Notes under the pieces: generated by a model
The model's input: only the letters and a program-made list of their open reading frames with translations
The model's database searches: none
What the model was told of the DNA's origin: nothing
Position numbers and translations under genes: made by a program
Shown: positions 1 through 6,530 of the stretch, piece after piece
How the letters are laid out: each line of letters opens with the position of its first letter
Position numbering within the stretch: position 1 is the first letter of the stretch
Source: Actinospica robiniae DSM 44927
GTDB lineage: Bacteria; Actinomycetota; Actinomycetes; Streptomycetales; Catenulisporaceae
Length of the DNA stretch: 64,000 nucleotides
Assembly (NCBI RefSeq): GCF_000504285.1
Contig: NZ_KI632511.1
Span: forward strand, 3,035,372 to 3,099,371
Direction of reading: 5' to 3'

Positions 1-502
1 CTACCGCTGGTTCCTCGGAGCCGACGAAGTGCACCTGCACCGCCGCAAGATCATCCGGCACGTCGGGCCCGGCGAGGCCGGCGTCGGTGTGGCGACGCAG
101 GCGCACTACGACCTCGTCTACCTGCGCGAGGGCACGGATCGGGTGCTCTCCTCCTGGATCCCGCTCGGCGACTGCCCGATCGAGCGCGGCCCGCTGATCT
201 ACCTGGAGCGCAGCCACCTGCGGGTGCGCGCGGACGAAGCGGCCGGCCGGCTCAAGCGCCCCGCGGCCTCGATGACCGCGGACCTGCCCGCGCTGGCCGA
301 GGAGTACGACGCGCGCTGGCTGATGACCGACTTCCAGGCCGGCGACATGATGGTGCACGGCCCGCACATCATCCACGCCTCGCTCGACAACCAGGACCCG
401 CGCGGCGTGATGCGGCTGTCCACCGACATCCGTTACCAGGCCGCCGCCGACCAGATCGACCAGCGGTGGCAGAACCACTGGCACGACGCGGACGGCCTAT
501 GA
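1..502 (+). CDS. Phytanoyl-CoA dioxygenase (PhyH) family protein, 3' part
   Basis: The reading frame is open from base 2, so the gene starts before the window and only its last 166 or so residues are visible. PhyH enzymes are Fe(II)/2-oxoglutarate oxygenases that hydroxylate small molecules in the cytoplasm. An H-Y-D triplet (in QAHYDLVYL) fits the HxD iron ligands. The distal ligand region reads GDMMVHGPHIIHAS, and a downstream arginine in RLSTDIRYQ is placed to bind 2-oxoglutarate. The substrate cannot be inferred. A hairpin that may be its terminator follows. Confidence 0.75.
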   Translation, partial: YRWFLGADEVHLHRRKIIRHVGPGEAGVGVATQAHYDLVYLREGTDRVLSSWIPLGDCPIERGPLIYLERSHLRVRADEAAGRLKRPAASMTADLPALAEEYDARWLMTDFQAGDMMVHGPHIIHASLDNQDPRGVMRLSTDIRYQAAADQIDQRWQNHWHDADGL

Positions 503-527
503 CGCGCTCGACCCCGGGCGCACTCGC

Positions 528-587
528 CCCGGCCGCCTTGTCCAACCGTGTCCAACCGTGACCAGGTTCGGGCACGGGGCGGCCGGG
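528..587 (+). terminator. Candidate terminator hairpin after the PhyH gene
   Basis: CCCGGCCGCC at 528-537 pairs perfectly with GGCGGCCGGG at 578-587 around a 40-nt loop. The loop carries two tandem copies of TCCAACCGTG (541-560). No T-run follows, which is usual in actinomycetes. A protein-binding role for the repeat is also possible. Confidence 0.4.
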
Positions 588-606
588 TCGCCATCACCAT
601 GACGGC

Positions 607-1602
607 ATGACACGTCTTGGCATTCCGCGGACCCTGCGCGGACTCATCGTGGCCCTCGCGCTGGGCCTGAGCGGGCTCGCCGCGGCGCCCGCCCATGCGG
701 ACACGCGGCTACCCGCGCCGACCGGGCTTGAAGTCCTGCACGTGACGGACACGACGGCCGACATGTACTGGAGCAGCTCGTGTTACTCGACGGGCGACGT
801 GGTGCAGCGCTACGTCAGCGGATCATGGCAGACCTATGCGACCGGGAGCTGTGAATACCTCGCGCTGACCGGGCTGGCTCCTGGCACGACGTACACGTTC
901 CGCGTGTACTCGGCCGCGGTGCCCGACATCGGATACGCGCAGAGCCCGCCTTCCGCCGCCGTCTCCTTCACCACGCTTTCCGGGCCGGACACGGTGCCGC
1001 CTTCCAAGCCCGGTACGCCGAGCTTCAGCGGCGTCACCACGACGGTGGTGAACGTCTTCTGGGGCCAGTCCACTGATAACGTCCAGGTCGCCGGCTATTA
1101 CTTGCAGGAGCTGGTGAACGGCACCTGGACTACGATCCGCACCGTCGCGCCGTCGGGCAACTCGCAAGGTATCAGTGGCCTGTCTCCGTCGACCTCGTAC
1201 ACATTCGCCGCAATCGCGTTCGACGCACGAGGCAACACCTCGACGCGCTCCGACCCCGGTACCGTCACGACCTTGGCCATCACCGCCACACCGTCCTGCC
1301 AGGCCAACCTGCAGGTGTACGGCGGCGGAGGATTCACCCTCACCGCGAACATCGTCAACACAACGGCCTCTGATATCAGCGGCTGGTCATTCGGATTCTC
1401 GTTGGTGTCGACCGCGAGCGTCGGCAGCGTCTTCAACAGCGTGCTCACCCGCAGCGGCAACACCGGCACGATCACAGCCGCGTCGTACGACGGCACGATC
1501 GGACAAGGCGGATCGCTACTCGTCGGCTTCACCGGCACCGCGCCGGCGGCCACCCCGCCGAGCGGGTTCAGCTTCGACGGCGTGCCCTGCACAGGAGCCT
1601 GA
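607..1602 (+). CDS. Secreted protein with two FnIII domains and a C-terminal CBM2-like domain
   Basis: The 331-residue product has a Sec signal peptide (about 1-32, ending PAHA). Two fibronectin type III repeats follow (about 37-124 and 135-222), each with the GL.PGTTYTF or GLSPSTSYTF signature. A last domain of about 100 residues starts and ends near cysteines and carries the GWSFGFSL-type core of carbohydrate-binding module family 2. No catalytic domain is visible, so it probably binds insoluble polysaccharide, or was left as the non-catalytic part of a glycoside hydrolase. Two more CBM2-type proteins lie nearby (4,240 and 11,055). The start follows a gap after the PhyH gene and directly precedes the basic n-region. 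Confidence 0.75.
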   Translation: MTRLGIPRTLRGLIVALALGLSGLAAAPAHADTRLPAPTGLEVLHVTDTTADMYWSSSCYSTGDVVQRYVSGSWQTYATGSCEYLALTGLAPGTTYTFRVYSAAVPDIGYAQSPPSAAVSFTTLSGPDTVPPSKPGTPSFSGVTTTVVNVFWGQSTDNVQVAGYYLQELVNGTWTTIRTVAPSGNSQGISGLSPSTSYTFAAIAFDARGNTSTRSDPGTVTTLAITATPSCQANLQVYGGGGFTLTANIVNTTASDISGWSFGFSLVSTASVGSVFNSVLTRSGNTGTITAASYDGTIGQGGSLLVGFTGTAPAATPPSGFSFDGVPCTGA

Positions 1603-1678
1603 TCCGCGGCTAGTCTGGTCGCCCATAGACACCGGTTCCCCTGTCGGCGGACGTCCGCGCACAGACCCGGGCGACCCG

Positions 1679-4243
1679 GTGCGCACCACCGCCGAGCTCG
1701 CCCGGCTCCTGCGCGAACTGCGCCGCCGCCACGCGCGGCGGCTCGGGCGGGCCGAGCCCAGCTACCGCGAGCTGGCCGAGGCGACCGGCTGGTCGCACGG
1801 GATCATCGGCGAGTACCTGACCGGGCGGGTGCTGCCGCCGACCGACCGCTTCGACATCCTGGTCCGCCTGCTCGGTGCGAGCCCGGCGGAGCAGGGCGCG
1901 TTGGCCACGGCCCGGGACGGGGTCGAGGAGGCGCGGCGACCGCCACGAAACGAGGGGGTGGCGGAGCGCGCGCCTCGGCAGCTGCCGATGGACGTGTACG
2001 GGTTCACTGGCCGGGCGGCCGACTTGGCGGCCTTGGACGCGTTGGCTTTCGCGCCATCCGAGGGGGATGGCCGCGCGGCCGCGATCTCGGTCGTCTCCGG
2101 CACCGCCGGCGTGGGCAAGACCGCGCTGGCGGTGCACTGGGCTCATCGCGCCGCCCGTCGCTTCCCCGACGGACAGCTGTACCTCGATCTACGCGGCTAC
2201 GGCCCGGAACCGCCGGTGGAGCCGGCCGAGGCGCTGGCCCGGCTGCTGCGCGGACTCGGTGAGTCCGAGCCGCGACTACCGGCCGAGACCGCCGATCGCG
2301 CCGCGCTTTACCGCACGCTGCTGGCCGGGCGCCGCACGCTCGTCGTGCTGGACAACGCGGCCGACGCGGAGCAAATACGTCCCCTGCTGCCCGGCGCGTC
2401 GTCGTGCTTCGTCGTGGTGACGAGCCGGGACGACCTGCCCGGGCTGGTGGCGCGCGAGGGCGCGCGGCGGATCGGCCTGACCGCGCTGCCGATGCATGAG
2501 GCGACCGCGCTTCTTCGTACTCTGATCGGAACGCAGCCGCAGGAGCAGGAGCGGACTCCGGGCTCGGCGGAGCTGGCGGAACTGGCGGAACTGGCAGGAC
2601 TAACCGAGCTGGCCGAGCGTTGCGCCCGGCTGCCTCTCGCCTTGCGGATCGCCGCGGAGTCGGCCTCGGCGGGGCCGGGGCACGGACCCGCACGACTGCT
2701 CTCCGGCCTGCGCGACGAGCAACGACGTCTCGACCTGCTCGATGCCGCTGGGGACCCGCGGACAGCGCTGCGGTCTGTGTTCTCGTGGTCGTTTCGTCAG
2801 CTCTCTGCGCCTGTGGCGCGCGCGTTCGCCCTGCTCGGGCTTCACCCGAGTCGCGAGTTCGACGCCTTCGCCTTGGCAGCGCTCACCGATCTGGACGTGG
2901 CCGGCGCCGAAGACCTGATGACGCAGCTCACCCGTGCCCATCTCGTCGAAGCCGCCGCGGGTGACGGCTTCGCCCTGCATGACCTCCTACGCGCCTATGC
3001 CGCCGAGCGAGCCGAAGAGTGCTGCGTCAGCGACGACCGAAATGCCGCGCTCTCCCGGCTCCTCGACTACTACCTCGGCACGGCGGCAGCGGCGATGAAC
3101 ACCCTCTTCCCGCATGACCGGCACAGCCGCCCCGAGGTCACTGCGCCCCTGACTCCCGTCCCGCCGGTACATCAGGCGAGCGACGCAGCACTCTGGCTTG
3201 ATCGGCAGCGAACTGCACTGGTTGCCGCAGGAGTGCACGCCGCGGGGCACGGCTGGCCGCAGCACTGCGTCGACCTATCGCGTGTGCTGTGGCGCGCATT
3301 CGAGGTGGGTGGGCATTATCAGGATGCGCTGGCGTTGCACACCGCAGCGGTGGGCGCGGCAGAGGATTGCGGCCATGGGCACGCGGCCGTCCTGGCGAAC
3401 CTGGGCAGCATCCGCTGGTGGCTCGGCGACCACCAAGCGGCCCGAGCGGACTTCGAGCAGGCGCTGGAGGAACACCGGCACGCCGGCGACCACGACGGCG
3501 AGGCCCGGGCACTGGCCCGGCTCGGACTGGTACAAGAGCGGCTCGGCGATTATCAGGCCGCGGCGAAACACCTCGGCCGAGCCCTGGAGCGCCATCGTGC
3601 TGCCGGAGACCGGCACGGCGAAGGCTCGCAGCTGATCAACCTCGGCGCGCTCCATCGACGGCTGGGCGAGCACGAGCAGGCGGCCCGTGAGCTATCGCAG
3701 GCTGCTGAAATCTTCGTCGAGCTGAACGACGCGCGGCTCGAGGGCTACGCGCTCGGCAATCTCGCCTTGGTACACAGCGAATCCGGCCGCTCCGAGGAGG
3801 CGTTGGCGCACCTCGAGCGTTCGCTTCAGCTGTGCCGCCGGAGCGGGGACCGCGGCGGCGAAGGCAGCGCACTCAGCACGATCGGCGCCGTCCACGGGCG
3901 CGCCGGCAGGCACGTCGCAGCACTCGGGTACCTGCGTCGTGGGCTCGCATTGAGCCGGGAGACCGGGGACCGCAGCCTGGAGACCGAGACGCTGAACTGC
4001 CTGGGTGAGACACTGCTGGCCATCGGCCGTATCGGCACGGCCGAGGCCAGGCACCAGGCCGCGCTCGAACTGGCTGAAGGCAACGGCGACCGCTTCGAGC
4101 ACGCCCGAGCCGCACGAGGCCTCGCCGCGGCACTGGAGCAGGGTGGATACGTCGAGGATGCCCGCAAATACCGCGAGCTAGCCCACGACCTGCACCGAAA
4201 GCTCGGCATCGAGCGCGACGGCGATCGGCCCGGTTCGCCCTAG
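1679..4243 (+). CDS. HTH (XRE-like) / NB-ARC / TPR transcriptional regulator
   Basis: The frame stays open further upstream, but homology-like sequence begins at the GTG at 1679, giving 854 residues; the upstream part overlaps the secreted-protein gene and looks spurious. Residues 1-80 form a helix-turn-helix domain (YRELAEATGWSHGIIGEYL). An NB-ARC ATPase follows with P-loop GTAGVGKTALA near residue 141 and LVVLDNA as Walker B. Residues of about 540-840 are tetratricopeptide repeats of roughly 40 residues (LGDYQAAAKHLGRALERH type). Such STAND-type proteins act as ATP-gated switches that typically regulate neighbouring genes. The target is unknown. The gene converges on the CBM2 gene with a 4-bp overlap of stop codons. 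Confidence 0.8.
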   Translation: MRTTAELARLLRELRRRHARRLGRAEPSYRELAEATGWSHGIIGEYLTGRVLPPTDRFDILVRLLGASPAEQGALATARDGVEEARRPPRNEGVAERAPRQLPMDVYGFTGRAADLAALDALAFAPSEGDGRAAAISVVSGTAGVGKTALAVHWAHRAARRFPDGQLYLDLRGYGPEPPVEPAEALARLLRGLGESEPRLPAETADRAALYRTLLAGRRTLVVLDNAADAEQIRPLLPGASSCFVVVTSRDDLPGLVAREGARRIGLTALPMHEATALLRTLIGTQPQEQERTPGSAELAELAELAGLTELAERCARLPLALRIAAESASAGPGHGPARLLSGLRDEQRRLDLLDAAGDPRTALRSVFSWSFRQLSAPVARAFALLGLHPSREFDAFALAALTDLDVAGAEDLMTQLTRAHLVEAAAGDGFALHDLLRAYAAERAEECCVSDDRNAALSRLLDYYLGTAAAAMNTLFPHDRHSRPEVTAPLTPVPPVHQASDAALWLDRQRTALVAAGVHAAGHGWPQHCVDLSRVLWRAFEVGGHYQDALALHTAAVGAAEDCGHGHAAVLANLGSIRWWLGDHQAARADFEQALEEHRHAGDHDGEARALARLGLVQERLGDYQAAAKHLGRALERHRAAGDRHGEGSQLINLGALHRRLGEHEQAARELSQAAEIFVELNDARLEGYALGNLALVHSESGRSEEALAHLERSLQLCRRSGDRGGEGSALSTIGAVHGRAGRHVAALGYLRRGLALSRETGDRSLETETLNCLGETLLAIGRIGTAEARHQAALELAEGNGDRFEHARAARGLAAALEQGGYVEDARKYRELAHDLHRKLGIERDGDRPGSP

Positions 4244-4635
4244 CAGGGGATGCCGTTGACGGTCAGGTCCGTCGGCACGGACGTGGCAGCCGCACGTGCG
4301 CTCCACCCGAAGGATGTCACCGCGCCGCTGGCGATCGTCCCGTTATACGACGCGTTCGTCGCGGCGGCGGTGAACCCGTCCGGCGCCGTCAGGTTCGACT
4401 GCCAAGCGGAAATGCCGGTGGTGTACTCGTTGAAAGTCCAGCGCACCGTCCACCCCGTGATGGCGCTAGGCCCGTTGTCGGCAATGGAGATCTGGGCGAT
4501 GAAGCCGCCCGACCACTCATCCTCGATCGTGTACGTGCACGAGACCGCCGGCGACGTGGCCGCCTGTGCAGGCGCTCCCGCCACAGCCGCGACAAGCAGC
4601 CCACCGACCCCGGCCGCCAAGAACCGACCGCGCAT
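4240..4635 (-). CDS. Small secreted CBM2-like carbohydrate-binding protein
   Basis: A 131-residue protein with a signal peptide (MRGRFLAAGVGGLLVAAVAG, cut after AQA) followed by essentially one CBM2-like module of about 100 residues. The module has the terminal cysteine pair (VSCTYTI near the start and a C-terminal Cys), the GWTVRW core and the TNASYNGTIASG segment typical of the family. The start at 4635 is preferred over an upstream Met at 4674 because GAGGGGGCGGG lies just upstream. A free-standing CBM2 is probably a cell-surface or secreted substrate-binding accessory rather than an enzyme. The gene is convergent with the NB-ARC regulator. Confidence 0.7.
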   Translation of the reverse strand: MRGRFLAAGVGGLLVAAVAGAPAQAATSPAVSCTYTIEDEWSGGFIAQISIADNGPSAITGWTVRWTFNEYTTGISAWQSNLTAPDGFTAAATNASYNGTIASGAVTSFGWSARAAATSVPTDLTVNGIPC

Positions 4636-4715
4636 CCCGCCCCCTCGACACCGCCGACGAATGCTGACAAGCACGGTGAAAGCATACTGACGGTCGAACT
4701 GAAATCCAGTAGCAG

Positions 4716-4832
4716 ATGCTCGATCATGAGACCTACCCTGCGGCCCTGCCCGACGACACTGCGGGCTACGGTTTTATCGACGCGGCGACGCCCGAGTTGG
4801 TGCTGGCACTCCGGCAACCGTGGCGTGGCCTA
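4716..4832 (+). pseudogene. GNAT acetyltransferase remnant, 5' segment, interrupted by the inverted-repeat element
   Basis: In frame from an ATG at 4716 the sequence encodes the middle of a GNAT fold (GYGFIDAATPELVLALRQ followed by PWRGL) and stops being GNAT-like at 4832. The continuation GIGRSLL, the acetyl-CoA-binding loop, resumes at 6306 in the same frame. Joining 4832 to 6306 restores PWRGLGIGRSLL. An in-frame stop at 4710-4712 and the divergent CBM2 start at 4635 leave no room for the usual first 50 or so residues, so the gene was probably already 5'-truncated. Confidence 0.7.
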
Positions 4833-5340
4833 ACGCGAGGGATGATCAGCTGAGTGCTGGTGGGGCGTAGTGGCCTGTCAGCCGGGTGGTCGTCGTGGTG
4901 TGGGCGGCCGCTCCGCGCCGCCCGGTTCTTCTGTCCACCCGCCCACCCGTTGCGTCGCGGGGCGGGGCGGGCTGCAGTTTCGAGATCGAAAAACGCCGCT
5001 GGCAGGCCCTTCCCTCGGAGAGAATGCCGGATTCTGTGGGGTGGTGTGGTTGGCGGGGCGGGCTGTTGTTTGGGGTGGTGGGGTTGCGGGTGTGTGCTCT
5101 CTCCTCGGCCGGTCCCCGGAGGCAATCAGGAACCTGCCGGGAGCTCAAGCGGCGGTGGCTTCCGCTCATGCTCGATCTTGCATCGCGCCGCTTGACCTCC
5201 CGACAGAACCCTGATCGGGCTTCGCCTGCCCGACCGAGGAGAGAACACACCCCCTGAGGGTCCGGTGCGAGCTGCGCTCGGGCCGGATCCCGCCCCGTGG
5301 CCCGGCCGCGCTCGATCCGGAAGAATCCTGCATCACCGTT
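4833..5340 (+). repeat. Left arm of the long inverted repeat
   Basis: The arm matches the reverse complement of 5,800-6,303. Near-identical blocks include TGTGGGCGGCCGCT (outer part), CGCCGCTGGC, the hairpin segment at 5,097-5,244 and GATCCGGA..GA.TCTGCATC at its inner end. By eye the hairpin segment is about 97 percent identical between arms and the outer 250 bp nearer 75-80 percent. A 14-nt palindrome lies at 4,978-4,991. Confidence 0.8.
5097..5244. repeat. Internal palindrome (long hairpin) in the left arm
   Basis: About 58 bp starting CTCTCTCCTCGG pairs imperfectly with about 58 bp ending CCGAGGAGAGA, around a loop of about 30 nt. The innermost stem is AAGCGGCG/CGCCGCTT. The two stem halves differ from each other much more than each differs from its partner in the right arm, so this palindrome is older than the duplication that made the two arms. 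Confidence 0.75.
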
Positions 5341-5555
5341 CCAGACCGCCCTCTTCTTCTCTACTTCTTCAACGCCGGGAAGCGCGCCCGAGTGCCCGGA
5401 ATCTCCATTATTTTTTCTTTTCCAGCAAAGGCCGGATTCACGGCTTTTGTCGGTAGTGGCGTCTAGCATGGAGAGTACGGAGGATCGGGGCGTGCGACGG
5501 GAGGGGTGGTGGACGGGATGGCCGGGCAGATGACGCCAGGGGTGTGGCCGAAAAC

Positions 5556-5820
5556 GATGCAGGAATTCCCCTCGGCGTGCGACCGGGCCACGCGATCCCG
5601 TGCAGTGCATGAGCCCCGGGCGGATCCGACCGGGGCGATGCAGAATCCCTCCGCATCGGACACGGCCGGCCTGCGGAATTCTGCCGCAGGTCTGGGATCG
5701 GGGTCGACGCACCAGCGCGGTGCAGGATCTCACATCAGGCGCGACCCGAGCACCGACACCTTCGCGCGGATCGAGGACCGGGAAGCCCAGGCCGGATCAC
5801 GGCGATGCAGAATCCCTCCG
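5556..5820 (+). repeat. Degenerate direct repeats of about 82 bp in the element centre
   Basis: A core like GATGCAGAATCCCTCC recurs at 5556 (GATGCAGGAATTCCCCTC), 5637 (GATGCAGAATCCCTCCG), 5719 (GGTGCAGGATCTC) and 5804 (GATGCAGAATCCCTCCG), spaced 81, 82 and 85 bp. Some copies continue into GCGACCGGGCCA about 20 bp later. An inverted copy lies at about 5,318-5,335 at the inner edge of the left arm. The function is unknown; they may be protein-binding sites or relics of repeat expansion. Confidence 0.6.
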
Positions 5821-6303
5821 GATCAAGCGCGACCGGGCCACCGGACGGGACTCGGCCCGAGCACAGCTCACACCACTCCCCCAGGGGGTGGGCTCTCTCC
5901 TCGGTCGGGCAGGCGAAGCCCGATCAGGGTTCTGCCGGGAGGTCAAGCGGCGCCATGCAAGATCCAGCATCAACGAGGGCCACCGCCGCTTGACCTCCCG
6001 GCAGGTCCCTGATTGCCTCCGGGGACCGGCCGAGGAGAGAGCACACCCCCGCAACCCCACCACCCCCAACGTCAACCCGCCCCACCAACGACAGCACCCA
6101 CGCGAACCCGGCACTCTCTCCGAGAGAAGGGCCCGCCAGCGGCGCTTTTCAATCTTGAAACCTCAGCCCACCCGCCAACGCAACGGGTGGGCGGGCGGTC
6201 AGACGAACCTGGGCGACGCGAAGCGGCCGCCCACACCCCACGACCACCCCGAACCGACAAGCCACCACATCCCACCGGCACCCAGACGATCATCAACTCG
6301 CAG
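5800..6303 (-). repeat. Right arm of the long inverted repeat
   Basis: This is the inverted partner of 4,833-5,340. It contains TTTCAATCTTGAAA (6,147-6,160), the counterpart of TTTCGAGATCGAAA in the left arm, with a paired base change that keeps the palindrome. It also has GCCCACCCG/CGGGTGGGC, a perfect 9-bp stem near 6,167-6,193. The arm ends at the TA next to the GNAT remnant. Confidence 0.8.
5893..6041. repeat. Internal palindrome (long hairpin) in the right arm
   Basis: The segment starts CTCTCTCCTCGG and ends CCGAGGAGAGAG, with stem halves of about 58 bp and a loop around CATGCAAGATCCAGCATC. The innermost stem GAGGTCAAGCGGCG pairs perfectly with CGCCGCTTGACCTC. Folded on one strand it could form a long cruciform or RNA hairpin. 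Confidence 0.75.
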
Positions 6304-6485
6304 TAGGCATCGGGCGCTCGCTGCTGCGTCGACTTCTCGATGATGCGGCGGCTAGGAGCTTCGCGCGGATCAGTCTGAGCGTCGAGCAGGGCAATGGCGC
6401 ACGGCTGCTCTTCGAGTCCGAGGGCTTCGTCGTTGTCGGCACCGACGCCGCCGGGAGATTGACCACGCTGCGGGAATCGGACTGA
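6304..6485 (+). pseudogene. GNAT acetyltransferase remnant, 3' segment
   Basis: The frame has no start and encodes the C-terminal GNAT half: GIGRSLLRRLLDDAA (the RGxGIG acetyl-CoA loop and helix), then ISLSVEQGNGARLLFESEGF and FVVVG, ending with TGA at 6483-6485. This is the classical C-terminal end of small acetyltransferases. It continues in frame from 4,716-4,832 on the other side of the element. No ribosome-binding site or start is seen at the junction, so it is unlikely to be expressed as a functional enzyme. Confidence 0.75.
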
Positions 6486-6530
6486 CACCGGTGGCCGCTT
6501 CTGTCGGCGCCTTCTGCCATCATCCGGCTC

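Larger units (their letters stand above)
4833..6303. mobile_element. 1.47-kb non-coding element with long nested inverted repeats (MITE-like), in a GNAT gene
   Basis: The ends were set by restoring the GNAT frame. TA occurs at 4831-4832 and again at 6304-6305, and removing one copy with everything between rebuilds the motif. The termini are imperfect inverted repeats (GCGAG, GATGATC, CTG, GTG and GGTGGG blocks align in order), and the similarity continues inward for about 505 bp on each side. The centre (about 5,341-5,800) has no convincing gene: open frames there are Pro/Arg/Ser/Gly-rich and overlap repeats. No transposase is present, so the element would need one from elsewhere. A TA duplication is typical of IS630/Tc1/mariner-type insertion, but the family is not proven. 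Confidence 0.7.

Noticed and set aside
1175-1678. Upstream extension of the HTH/NB-ARC gene
   Set aside because: It lies inside the CBM2 gene in another frame and is Ser/Arg/Pro-rich; family similarity starts at 1679.
4846-5733. Long open frame (295 residues, minus strand) across the left arm
   Set aside because: It is Arg/Pro/Gly-rich, has no family features and runs through inverted and tandem repeats that are mirrored on the other strand.
5556-5820. CRISPR-like array in the repeat region
   Set aside because: Repeat cores are short and degenerate, spacers are not unique-length units, and no cas genes are near.
5506-6343. Overlapping plus-strand frames with repeated MQNPS-like starts in the element
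   Set aside because: The repeats in DNA explain the repeated peptides; codon usage and composition are not gene-like and no ribosome-binding sites fit.
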